From assembly GCA_005799265.1 (NCBI GenBank), contig SYHD01000170.1, positions 1 to 62,193 of the forward strand: 62,193 nucleotides of DNA, read 5' to 3'. The position numbers and the translations under genes are program-made. This stretch comes from Planctomycetia bacterium. GTDB taxonomy: Bacteria > Planctomycetota > Planctomycetia > Gemmatales > Gemmataceae. The notes beneath the pieces are model-generated. The model worked only from the letters and a program-made list of their open reading frames with translations, ran no database searches and had not been told where the DNA came from. Below, piece by piece: positions 34,339 through 42,212 of this stretch (position 1 is its first letter; the number at the start of each line of letters is the position of its first letter).

Positions 34339-35397
34339 ATGGATCGCGCGTCGTCCCTGATCTACCCCGGCAGCCGAACCCTCGCGGGTTGGTGGCGACA
34401 GCTCGCGCCGCACCAGCCTCAGGCTCTGTGGGTCGGCTACGGATTCGCGCATCGGGTCGAAGCCTCCGTCAAAGTTCTGGCGTCCAGACCGTTGGAACCG
34501 CTGGCCGGTCTCGTCCTGAAAGCGCTAGACATCGAGCAATGCATCAGCCCCGGCGCCGGCATCTGCGGCGCCGCTCTACACGAGCGTCTGCGCTTGCCCG
34601 AGGCGATCATCCAGCGCATCCTCGGCGATCTCGAAAACGCGGGGCTGTTGACACGTCAAGCGGACGGCTGCCGCGCGACCGAACTGGGCCGACACGCGAT
34701 CGAGTCGCGTCAGATTCCCTACCGCGCGAACGAGCGGCGCGTGTTCCCGTTCATGGAATGTCTCGCGGCTGCCGGGCAGCGGCTCGTGGCGCCGCAATTC
34801 ATTCCACTCGCGGATTGTGCCGGCGTTCCCTGGCAGGTTGACGCCGATCATCGCTTCGACCCCACTGCGCTACAGAGCTGCATCACCCAGACTGCGGATT
34901 GGAAGCACTGCAACGCCTTCCCGCTCGACATCGAAGGATTATCGAACGGTGTCTCGCTCCAGGACTGGCAACGCGTGATCGTCGATCGCCCCGAGCGCGT
35001 AATGCTCGTCTTGATGTTCACGCACAAAGATGACGTCCAGAGAATGCTCGCCTTCGCCGTCAAGGTCGATGGCTGGACTCTCTACGATCAGTCTCCTGTG
35101 CTGCGCCTCCCCATCGCCGCCCATTCTCAATGGCCCGACCTCGCCCAGGAGACGCCGGCCGCCTTGTGGCAAGAAGCTTGGCGCAGCTGGTGTCGGCAGC
35201 GCCAACTGCCGTCGAACGAGGTCGAAAGCTGTTCGCTCGCCTACAGCCCGCCGCAATTGGAGGTGCACGCCCCCGCGCGTCTAGTGCAACGCTTGCAGGC
35301 CGCCAAGAGCGATCTCTTGAAGGGCGAGGCCTGGATTCTCGTCGGCGACGGCTACCTACGTGCCGCTGCCCAACTTGTCGTTCGACAAGCCACTTAA
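34339..35397 (+). CDS. Winged-helix protein next to the helicase, unknown function
   Basis: The protein has 352 residues and starts at ATG 34339 with GGAG seven bases upstream. Residues about 60-120 look like a winged helix: ALHERLRLPEAIIQRILGDL then ENAGLLTRQADGCRATELGR. The following part (ERRVFPFMECLAAAGQRLVA, then QFIPLADCAGVPWQVDADH) is a conserved-looking alpha/beta domain with several Trp and Cys but no catalytic motif I recognise. Two MITE-like or hairpin elements flank it. The preceding gene is a large SF1 helicase, so a nucleic-acid role or helicase partner is possible. I cannot name a family. Confidence 0.75.
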   Translation: MDRASSLIYPGSRTLAGWWRQLAPHQPQALWVGYGFAHRVEASVKVLASRPLEPLAGLVLKALDIEQCISPGAGICGAALHERLRLPEAIIQRILGDLENAGLLTRQADGCRATELGRHAIESRQIPYRANERRVFPFMECLAAAGQRLVAPQFIPLADCAGVPWQVDADHRFDPTALQSCITQTADWKHCNAFPLDIEGLSNGVSLQDWQRVIVDRPERVMLVLMFTHKDDVQRMLAFAVKVDGWTLYDQSPVLRLPIAAHSQWPDLAQETPAALWQEAWRSWCRQRQLPSNEVESCSLAYSPPQLEVHAPARLVQRLQAAKSDLLKGEAWILVGDGYLRAAAQLVVRQAT

Positions 35398-35400
35398 CGT

Positions 35401-35529
35401 CTAACCCGCCATTCTCACCAATACACTGGCGCGATGGCCTGCTGCGTTTGGAACAAAGATCTTGTGGCAAAGTCTTTATGCCAAATCAGGAGCCATCGTG
35501 CCAGTGTATTGGTGAGAATGGCGGGTTAG
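35401..35529. mobile_element. MITE-like element with 38-bp inverted ends
   Basis: The left end (CTAACCCGCCATTCTCACCA and 18 more bases) and the right end are inverted copies with one mismatch over 38 bases, around a 53-base centre. It begins three bases after the stop codon of the winged-helix gene. It has no coding capacity and no obvious target duplication. This is the clearest transposon-like element in the window. Confidence 0.8.
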
Positions 35530-35646
35530 CCCTCAGGGTGATGCCCCTGGGGATTCAATCGAGGTAAGTAACGCCTTGGGGAAGGCGTTGCATACGATAG
35601 GGCAGCGGCGGTGCGTGTCGCGAGAGGCGCAGCGCCGTTGTTCGTT

Positions 35647-36249
35647 TCAATTGCCACCCGGCCGTTCCTTCTCGAGCGGCGTCACCCACAAATAGATGCG
35701 ATGGTCGCGCGTACTTTCCCCCGTCGTGGGCCGAAAGCTGATCTCGCGTTTGGGCCGCACGCCTTCCATGTTGAAATCGTGCGACACGATGCGGCAGCCC
35801 GGCTTCAATTTGTCGAGTTGCGGGATCAGTTTGACGTTGAGCCGGGGCAGAAGGTAGAGCGTGATGACGTCTGCCTTCGAGAGGTCAAGCTCGAAGATAT
35901 CCTGCTGCTTGATGGTGGCGAGGTGCTCGACGTTGAATTTCTTGACGTTGTCGAGCGATTCGCGAACGCGCACGGGGTTGATGTCGAAGCCCCAGGTGCG
36001 GACGTTGAATTTCTTCGCCGCCATGCACGGAATGCGTCCGTCGCCGCAACCCAGGTCGTAGACGATTTCGCCGGGACGAATGTCGGCCAACTCGAACATC
36101 TTGTCGACCACCTCATATGGCGTCGGCACGTAGATGACGTCGGGTTCGCGCTGCGCTGGGCGGTCCTGGCTGTGGGCCGGCGCGAGCGACAAGATGGCCG
36201 CGGGGGCGAGGACGGCCGTAATCCAGGTAACGAGAGAGAATCGTTTCAT
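35647..36249 (-). CDS. Exported SAM-dependent methyltransferase-like protein
   Basis: ATG at 36249 (GGAGA upstream) gives a signal peptide (MKRFSLVTWITAVLAPAAIL, ending near PAHSQ). The mature 170 residues form a class I methyltransferase fold. VPTPYEVVDKMFELADIRPG leads into motif I, IVYDLGCGDGRIPCMAAKKF. An acidic residue follows at the expected place (WGFDINPVRV), then KQQDIFELDL and ADVITLYLLPRLNVKLIPQL. The SAM-binding motif is intact. Export is unusual because SAM is cytoplasmic, so the protein may be anchored with the catalytic part inside, or bind another ligand. It neighbours an APC permease on the same strand. Confidence 0.85.
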   Translation of the reverse strand: MKRFSLVTWITAVLAPAAILSLAPAHSQDRPAQREPDVIYVPTPYEVVDKMFELADIRPGEIVYDLGCGDGRIPCMAAKKFNVRTWGFDINPVRVRESLDNVKKFNVEHLATIKQQDIFELDLSKADVITLYLLPRLNVKLIPQLDKLKPGCRIVSHDFNMEGVRPKREISFRPTTGESTRDHRIYLWVTPLEKERPGGN

Positions 36250-36314
36250 GAGAAGTCTCCGTGTTTGCCGCTGGCGGCTTGGCGTTCGCATTGAAGCGTC
36301 AGTTGCTTATACAT

Positions 36315-38012
36315 CTAGCTGCGCGGCTTGAACCGATCGTCCGCGGAATTGCCGTGGATGGGCTGAGTCTTCTCCAATTCAGCCGCAGGGTCCGGTTCGG
36401 ACGGCGGCGGCTCGGCTGGCGTCGTCACCGCGCCCGACAGCCAATAGAGCGGCAGTCCCAGCGCGAGCGGGATGAAGCCGAGCAGCGACACCCAGCCTGC
36501 CGTGGTGATCGCCGACCAGAATCCGAACAGGCACATGCCGCAGAAAACAAGCGGCAAGAGCGGATAAAACGGCGGCCTGAGCATGAAGGGCCGTTCGATT
36601 TTCGGATCGCGTGCCCGCAGCGCGAACATCGACATGCCGGTCAGAAGAAAGAAAATCCAGAAGACCGGGGCACTGCCGTCGAAGAGCGTGTTGAAGCCGC
36701 CGAAGTGATCCGCCCAGGGGATCTCGGGAATGCCGATCGATTTCAAGCCGTCGTTGATTGCCGCTTGCGCGGTTTCGGTCCCCACCGCGAGGATCATACC
36801 GATGCTGACGAGCGCCTGCGCGATCAAAGCAAAAATCGGCGACTTGAGCGTCGGGCTCCAGAAGCCGAGGAAGGCGAAGACGCGATGCTCCTTGCCGAGC
36901 GGCAGGTAGACGCGTGAGCCGGTGTAGATGAGGCCGTTCATGGCGCCGAGAGCGGACATCATCACGATGACGCTGATAAGCTTGCCGCCGAATGCGCCAA
37001 ACTCCTCACCGCCGATTTTCGTGAAGGCCTTGGTCATGATCTCCGTGGGCATGGCGAAATTGAAGCGCCGCCCCGGTTCGAAACCGATGGCCAAGAGATA
37101 CGCGAAATTGACGACCAGGTAAATGACGGTGATGCCGAGCGTGCTGAGCAACAAGGCCTTGGTGATATTGCGGCGATCCTTCAAGTCGGCGGCGACGAAG
37201 GCGGCGTCGTTCCAGCCGCCGAACGCGTAGAGGACGAGAATCATCGCCCCCGCGATGCCCGATTGCCCGCGCGTCGGATTGGTCACCGCGAAGGCGTTGT
37301 CCACCGGCACCAAGAGTGCCGCGCCCACAATCATCAAGAGTCCAGCCAACTTGACGAGGACAAGTCCGTTTTGAATCCATTTGCCCAGGACGACGCCGAA
37401 AAAATTCAACACCGTCAAAACGAGAATCGCACCGATGCCCATTTGCGCGGCCACGAGCGCGACTTCATTCTTCCTCGTCTGATGCACCGTCTGCGCTTCC
37501 TTGAGTTGAGTCATCTCAACGGCCGCGAAAAGTTCCTTCCCTTCCTTGGTCTGGTCCTGAGCTTTTTCTTGCTTGCTTTTCAAAGTCGCCTCGGCCTTGC
37601 CCACTGCGGCACGCTCCGAGTTGGCGTTGATGCCCATCAAGCCGGTCCCGTAATCACCGAAGATGAACGCCATCGCGCCGGTGCTGGCGGTCAGGATGAC
37701 GGCGAGCTGCGACCAGCCGAAGAGGAAGCCGATCGGACGATCGAGTCCGCGCGTGAGATAGACGTAATCGCCGCCGTAGCGCGGATAGGTGGTCGCCAGC
37801 TCGGCGTAACAGAGCGCGCCAATGAAGGAGAGGAAACCGCCGAACGCCCACACACCCATCACTTCCCATGGGCCGCTGACGCGAATGAAGATGATGGTGG
37901 GGATCGTGAATATACTCGACCCGATGACGATGCCGACGATAATGCTGACGGTGTCCCACAAGCTGAGTTGGCCGTGGGAGGGGGTTCCGCCCGCTGGAGA
38001 CGCTTCGCTCAT
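36315..38012 (-). CDS. APC-family amino acid permease
   Basis: Amino acid-polyamine-organocation transporters have about 12 membrane helices. ATG at 38012 with GGAG upstream gives 565 residues. Helix 1 carries the substrate motif: LWDTVSIIVGIVIGSSIFTI. Helix 2-3 has CYAELATTYPRYGGDYVYLT, and helix 6-7 YAFGGWNDAAFVAADLKDRR, both family signatures. A soluble stretch of about 65 residues rich in Lys/Glu (from INANSERAAVGKAEATLKSK) is inserted after the third or fourth helix. The C-terminus is proline-rich. The substrate is unknown. The gene lies with the methyltransferase and AI-2E genes on the minus strand. Confidence 0.92.
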   Translation of the reverse strand: MSEASPAGGTPSHGQLSLWDTVSIIVGIVIGSSIFTIPTIIFIRVSGPWEVMGVWAFGGFLSFIGALCYAELATTYPRYGGDYVYLTRGLDRPIGFLFGWSQLAVILTASTGAMAFIFGDYGTGLMGINANSERAAVGKAEATLKSKQEKAQDQTKEGKELFAAVEMTQLKEAQTVHQTRKNEVALVAAQMGIGAILVLTVLNFFGVVLGKWIQNGLVLVKLAGLLMIVGAALLVPVDNAFAVTNPTRGQSGIAGAMILVLYAFGGWNDAAFVAADLKDRRNITKALLLSTLGITVIYLVVNFAYLLAIGFEPGRRFNFAMPTEIMTKAFTKIGGEEFGAFGGKLISVIVMMSALGAMNGLIYTGSRVYLPLGKEHRVFAFLGFWSPTLKSPIFALIAQALVSIGMILAVGTETAQAAINDGLKSIGIPEIPWADHFGGFNTLFDGSAPVFWIFFLLTGMSMFALRARDPKIERPFMLRPPFYPLLPLVFCGMCLFGFWSAITTAGWVSLLGFIPLALGLPLYWLSGAVTTPAEPPPSEPDPAAELEKTQPIHGNSADDRFKPRS

Positions 38013-38162
38013 TACAGATGCTCCGCCGTGTAGGTTGATTGCCGGGCAGAGGTTCTTTGTAATCGAGCGACGCGTGGTTTGCCAATCAATTCGCTTAGAA
38101 AAGTGCGGGGTGCGGAGTGAAGTAACCGCGAGATTGAACTTTCCGACACTCAGCACTCAGCA

Positions 38163-39572
38163 TTATTTTGCCTCCCCCTCGGCATGGCGTAGTTCATCGG
38201 CCGTGAAGGCGCCGTCGGCTTGCGGCACGCCATTGGGGATCTCGCCTGACATCAGGATCCGCGGCTTGGTGTCCACTTCCGTCGAACTCATGAGGTCGGC
38301 CCACGCGCGCAGTTCGGGGACGTTGAAGAGGATCGCCTTGATACCGGCCATGATCGGCATCGCCAGGAACAGCCCCGTCGGCCCCCATACCAGCGGCCAA
38401 AACAAGCAGGCGAGCATGACGGTCGTCGCATTCAGGTCCATGCTGCGCCCCATCAAGAGCGGTACCACCAGCCAGCCTTCCACGACGATCACGCCCCAGT
38501 AGAGAACCATGATCACGATCGGCACCACCGGATTTTCCGTCGAAATGAAGGCGTCGAGAAACGGCGGAATCGACGCCAGCACGGGGCCGAAGTAGGGGAT
38601 GTAATTGAGAATCGCCAATAAGATAGCCCAAGTCCACGCCTGGCCCAAGCCAAATGCCTGGAAAACTACCCCCATGAGGATGGCGAGGCCGAAGTTGATG
38701 ATGGTGCGCCAGACCAAATACGTGCGCACCTGCGCGGCCATTTCAAACAGCACGTTCGTTGCGTTGTCTTGTACCTCCTGGCTTGGGCCAAAGATCGCGA
38801 CAACGCGCCGTGCGAGCATCTTGCCTTCTAGCAACACGAAGAAGGTGGTGAAGAGAATCAAAATCACTTGCCAGGCCCAATTGGCGCTGTAAAGTCCGGC
38901 TTGACCCAAGAGGGACGGCGCTTTGTCGATGATGTATTGAAAAAGCCTGACCTGCCGGACGGACTGCAAATTCTTGGGGAAGGCCTTTTCGTCGATTGGC
39001 GCTGTACCCCCCAGGATTTCCAACCGAGCCCGAAGTTCCTTATATTTCTTGATCGTCTCCTCCGTGGTCAGTTCCTTTCTCTTGGGGTCCTTGGGATAAT
39101 CTTCTTCCGTTAGGGGAGTCTGGGTTGTCTTGCTCAACGGGTCTACTTTCTCCCGAAGCAACTTGTAGGTTTCGACAATGTGATCTTCTTTCTTCACGTC
39201 AATGGGAAAAACATCTTCGTTGAGGCCCGTCGGACTGATTTTTTCAAGGTTGTTGCGGAGTTTCTTGTACATCTCAATGATTTTTTCCTCGCTCGACATG
39301 CGCGCAACGACGCTCGTCACCGACGATGTGAACACGGCGAAGATGATGATGTTCGCCAACACCAGACCAATCACGACGGTAACGCACGCCAGCGACCAGC
39401 GTATCTTCAGCCGTTCCTGCAGCCAGTATGCGGCTGGTCCGAGCACCGTCGCCAGGAGAAGCGCCACCAAGAGTGGCAGAATCACTTCCTGGGCCAAATG
39501 CAGCGTGACCACGCCTGCGAGAAGGAGAAGCACGTACAACCCAATGCGGGCAGCAGGTGAAGTCGGGAACAT
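38163..39572 (-). CDS. AI-2E family (PerM-like) transporter with tripled insert
   Basis: AI-2E/PerM proteins are seven- to eight-helix exporters of small molecules or Na/H exchangers. The protein has 469 residues; the start has GGAGA upstream. The N-terminal helices (IGLYVLLLLAGVVTLHLAQE) and the C-terminal half (TYLVWRTIINFGLAILMGVV, ILNYIPYFGPVLASIPPFLD, VEGWLVVPLLMGRSMDLNAT) are family-like. Between the third and fourth helices a soluble region (about residues 92-200) contains three similar copies: each has Glu-rich start, 'Y-K-x-L-R' and a 'L-x-E-x-x-F/Y-P' end. This region is longer than in typical relatives. Substrate is unknown. Confidence 0.88.
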   Translation of the reverse strand: MFPTSPAARIGLYVLLLLAGVVTLHLAQEVILPLLVALLLATVLGPAAYWLQERLKIRWSLACVTVVIGLVLANIIIFAVFTSSVTSVVARMSSEEKIIEMYKKLRNNLEKISPTGLNEDVFPIDVKKEDHIVETYKLLREKVDPLSKTTQTPLTEEDYPKDPKRKELTTEETIKKYKELRARLEILGGTAPIDEKAFPKNLQSVRQVRLFQYIIDKAPSLLGQAGLYSANWAWQVILILFTTFFVLLEGKMLARRVVAIFGPSQEVQDNATNVLFEMAAQVRTYLVWRTIINFGLAILMGVVFQAFGLGQAWTWAILLAILNYIPYFGPVLASIPPFLDAFISTENPVVPIVIMVLYWGVIVVEGWLVVPLLMGRSMDLNATTVMLACLFWPLVWGPTGLFLAMPIMAGIKAILFNVPELRAWADLMSSTEVDTKPRILMSGEIPNGVPQADGAFTADELRHAEGEAK

Positions 39573-39653
39573 AGGGTCTCCGCTGACGTGGACACGATTC
39601 GTCTCGCCGCGCTTGGCGGAAACGCGCGGTTCTTCGACGCGCGCCTGGACGGA

Positions 39654-40517
39654 TCACTCATGTTGTAGTATCGCCGCTTGCAGCGTGTTGTGCAACAGCA
39701 TAGTTATGGTCATCGGCCCGATGCCCCCTGGAACCGGGGTAATGGCGCTGGCAATCTCCTTAACGCCGTCAAAGTCAACGTCGCCGACCAGCTTTCCGTC
39801 CGGCGTACGGTTGATGCCGACATCGACGACGACCGCGCCTGGCCGCACCATGTCCTTCGTCAAGAAGCGCGCCTGCCCGATCGCGACCACGATGATGTCC
39901 GCCTGCCTGGTGATCGCGCCGATGTCCCGGCTCCTGCTGTGGCAAACCGTTACGGTCGCGTTCGCCCCGTTCGCCTTCTGCATCAGCATCAACGCCAGCG
40001 GTTTGCCGACGATATTGCTGCGGCCGACGATCACCACATGCTGCCCGTCGATGCCGATGCCGTTGCGCACGAGGATCTGCTGGACGCCCAGAGGGGTACA
40101 CGGCAAGAAGCGCGGATTGCCCGTCATCAACAGGCCGAGGCTGACGGGGCCGAAGCCATCGACATCCTTCATCGGCGCAACGGCGTCAATAATGACGCTT
40201 TCGTCCATATGCTTGGGCAACGGCAACTGCACGAGGATACCGCTTACCTGCGGATCGGTATTGAGATGGGCGATCAGGTGCAGCAACTCATCCTGCGCCG
40301 TGGCCGTGGGGAGTTGATGCAGCGAGCTCGTGATACCAACCTTGTCGCAAGCGGTGCGTTTGTTGCGCACATAGACCTGGCTGGCGGCGTTATCGCCGAC
40401 GAGCACCGCGGCGAGTCCGGGCCGATAACCGTGTCGCGCGAAGAAATTGTCGACCTTGAGGGCGATCTCCGCTTGCATCGTCTGCGCCAGTTGTTTGCCA
40501 TCGAGGATTTGGGCCAT
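39654..40517 (-). CDS. folD: Methylenetetrahydrofolate dehydrogenase/cyclohydrolase
   Basis: FolD interconverts methylene-, methenyl- and formyl-tetrahydrofolate, supplying one-carbon units for purines and formyl-Met. The protein has 287 residues, the normal length. It has PGLAAVLVGDNAASQVYVRN followed by KRTACDKVGI (catalytic Tyr and Lys), VSGILVQLPLPKHMDE, VDGFGPVSLGLL, CTPLGVQQIL, the NADP site VVIVGRSNIVGKPLALML, and PVPGGIGPMTITMLLHNTLQ at the end. All conserved residues are present. It lies downstream of the sirtuin gene on the same strand, with a long inverted repeat between them. Confidence 0.97.
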   Translation of the reverse strand: MAQILDGKQLAQTMQAEIALKVDNFFARHGYRPGLAAVLVGDNAASQVYVRNKRTACDKVGITSSLHQLPTATAQDELLHLIAHLNTDPQVSGILVQLPLPKHMDESVIIDAVAPMKDVDGFGPVSLGLLMTGNPRFLPCTPLGVQQILVRNGIGIDGQHVVIVGRSNIVGKPLALMLMQKANGANATVTVCHSRSRDIGAITRQADIIVVAIGQARFLTKDMVRPGAVVVDVGINRTPDGKLVGDVDFDGVKEIASAITPVPGGIGPMTITMLLHNTLQAAILQHE

Positions 40518-40526
40518 GAAAGCCTC

Positions 40527-40590
40527 AAAAGGATGAAGGAGGAAGAATGAAGAATCGTGCGTGCGTTCATCCTTCCTCCTTCATCCTTTT
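40527..40590. repeat. 25-bp inverted repeat overlapping the sirtuin gene end
   Basis: AAAAGGATGAAGGAGGAAGA plus ATGAA pairs with TTCATCCTTCCTCCTTCATC plus CTTTT (one mismatch) around 14 bases. The right arm encodes the last codons of the sirtuin (KRMKEEG and stop), so the coding end came from the repeat. It may also terminate the transcript. Confidence 0.85.
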
Positions 40591-41337
40591 TAGCAGTTCC
40601 GGCAACGATGTCCCAGCCGGGCCGAGCAAGAGTATGTTCACGCGCGTGCTGACGGCGGAAGGTTCGAGGTTAGCTTCGATGACGTCTGCGCCTTCCATGC
40701 GAGCGACATCGATCAGCCCCGCTGCGGGGTAGACGACGGCGCTGGTGCCGACGACAAGGAAGCAATCGCATGCCTGGACCGCTTCGACCGCACGCCCCCA
40801 GATGTCGTCGGGAAGCGCTTCCTCGAACCAGACGACGTCGGGGCGAAGCAGCGAACCGCGTTCCTCGCAGTGCGGCAGTTCAGGCAACACTTCGACGCCG
40901 CGGTCGCTGACGCGCTGGCAGCCGACGCAGCGGACTCGCCGCAGGGCGCCGTGGATTTCGAGGACGTTGTGGCTCCCCGCGGCCTGGTGCAAGCCGTCCA
41001 CGTTTTGTGTGACCAGTGTGAAATCCGCGCCGAGCCGGTTTTCAAGCTCGACGAGGGCGCGATGGCCGGGATTTGGGTTAACCGTCGCCAAATTGGCGCG
41101 GCGCAGATTGTAGAATCGCCACACGAGGAGCGGATCGCGCGCGAAGGCGCGCGGCGTGGCGACATCCTCGATGCGCTGCCCTTCCCAAAGCCCACCGCCG
41201 CCGCGAAAGGTCGCCAGTCCGCTCTCCGCCGAGATGCCGGCGCCCGTCAATACCGCAACCTTCTTGGCCGGGCGGAGGATGCGCACGGCTCGATCCAACG
41301 CTTCAGTGAATGATTCGGCGTCGATGGGAGGAGGCAT
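40567..41337 (-). CDS. Sir2-family NAD-dependent protein deacylase
   Basis: Sirtuins remove acyl groups from lysines using NAD. ATG at 41337 (MPPPIDAESFTEALDRAVRI) gives 256 residues. Motifs: VAVLTGAGISAESGLATFRG, TQNVDGLHQAAGSHNVLEIHG (catalytic His) and FLVVGTSAVVYPAAGLIDVA. VWRFYNLRR contains the Tyr-x-x-Arg pair seen in class III enzymes that remove succinyl or malonyl groups. The zinc site is incomplete: CVGC is present, but the second pair reads CEERG instead of C-x-x-C. The last seven residues derive from a repeat. Upstream of folD. Confidence 0.88.
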   Translation of the reverse strand: MPPPIDAESFTEALDRAVRILRPAKKVAVLTGAGISAESGLATFRGGGGLWEGQRIEDVATPRAFARDPLLVWRFYNLRRANLATVNPNPGHRALVELENRLGADFTLVTQNVDGLHQAAGSHNVLEIHGALRRVRCVGCQRVSDRGVEVLPELPHCEERGSLLRPDVVWFEEALPDDIWGRAVEAVQACDCFLVVGTSAVVYPAAGLIDVARMEGADVIEANLEPSAVSTRVNILLLGPAGTSLPELLKRMKEEG

Positions 41338-41350
41338 GCTAGATCCATCG

Positions 41351-42046
41351 CTACGAACGATCCGTGATGCCCGTGTCTCCCGGCGACCTGGGCGGCGACG
41401 GCGGATTGTAGCCGTCGTCATATCCGCTGGAGCGCGAGCCCCAGTCACGATCATCGTCACTGGGGGGACCTTTGAGCTGGCCCGAAAACGCGGCGCGAGC
41501 CCCGGCGGTGTTCAGGCAAATCGCCGCCGGCACCAGAAACCCGAGCTTGACGACGACCACGAGGACCACGCCAAAGATACCGGCGCCCGTCGCCAGCGCG
41601 CCGATGTCGAACGGCGGCGGCGGTCCGCCTTGCTTTTGTTGCTGCAGCATCGCTTCCGCAAGAAACTTCTCTGTCACGGGCATAATGAATACGATTTGAT
41701 AAATGTTGCTGCCACACGAAACCAACAAATCGAGGACGATCCCCAGATACGCGGTCATGCGTCCAATCGGCGACCATCGCAACACGCCGATGCCCGCGCC
41801 AATGATCATGAACGCGACCAGGAAATTCAGGGCGAGACTGCCCCACTGGACGAATTGATGCCCTGGGGCGTCCTTGTCCATCATCGCCTGTATGCGCGCC
41901 TGATCGCCGCCCTTGTCCTGCATCGCCATGCCGAGGGCGCCGCCCCCCGCGCCGCACATGCCGCATACTAGAAGCAACCCTCCATAGATCAGCAACAACA
42001 CGGCTGCGGTGATGACACTTGGGGGAGAGTTGGGTCGTGCTTCCAT
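41351..42046 (-). CDS. Hypothetical membrane protein
   Basis: The protein has 231 residues and four membrane helices: about 12-42 (ITAAVLLLIYGGLLLVCGMC), 68-90, 95-125 and 150-180 (GIFGVVLVVVVKLGFLVPAA). A loop between helices 1 and 2 is acidic, and a Gln/Pro-rich loop lies before helix 4. The C-terminus is proline- and Asp-rich (SGYDDGYNPPSPPRSPGDTG). No catalytic motif is present. It is 13 bases upstream of the sirtuin start on the same strand, so the two may be co-transcribed. The family is not known to me. Confidence 0.75.
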   Translation of the reverse strand: MEARPNSPPSVITAAVLLLIYGGLLLVCGMCGAGGGALGMAMQDKGGDQARIQAMMDKDAPGHQFVQWGSLALNFLVAFMIIGAGIGVLRWSPIGRMTAYLGIVLDLLVSCGSNIYQIVFIMPVTEKFLAEAMLQQQKQGGPPPPFDIGALATGAGIFGVVLVVVVKLGFLVPAAICLNTAGARAAFSGQLKGPPSDDDRDWGSRSSGYDDGYNPPSPPRSPGDTGITDRS

Positions 42047-42131
42047 GAGAATCGCTCCTGATTTTTCTCTACCTTACATGCTCGGCAACCGGACTACAAG
42101 AACCGACTTGTTTTTTTCTGGAACGCCGACG

Positions 42132-42160
42132 AAAAAAAGCCTCGCTTCATCCAGCGAGGC
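42132..42160 (-). terminator. Rho-independent terminator of the YTV gene
   Basis: On the minus strand GCCTCGC and GCGAGGC form a stem around eight bases, directly followed by seven T. It lies about 53 bases after the stop of the cell-wall protein gene. Confidence 0.88.
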
Positions 42161-42212
42161 CCTTTTGCTCGGCTTTCGATAGGCCGATCGATTGCGATTC
42201 CCCGAACCGGGT

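Noticed and set aside
31131..35397. Assigning the helicase pair to a known defence system such as BREX, DISARM or Zorya
   Set aside because: No methylase, phospholipase, ZorA/B or other hallmark partner is present nearby.
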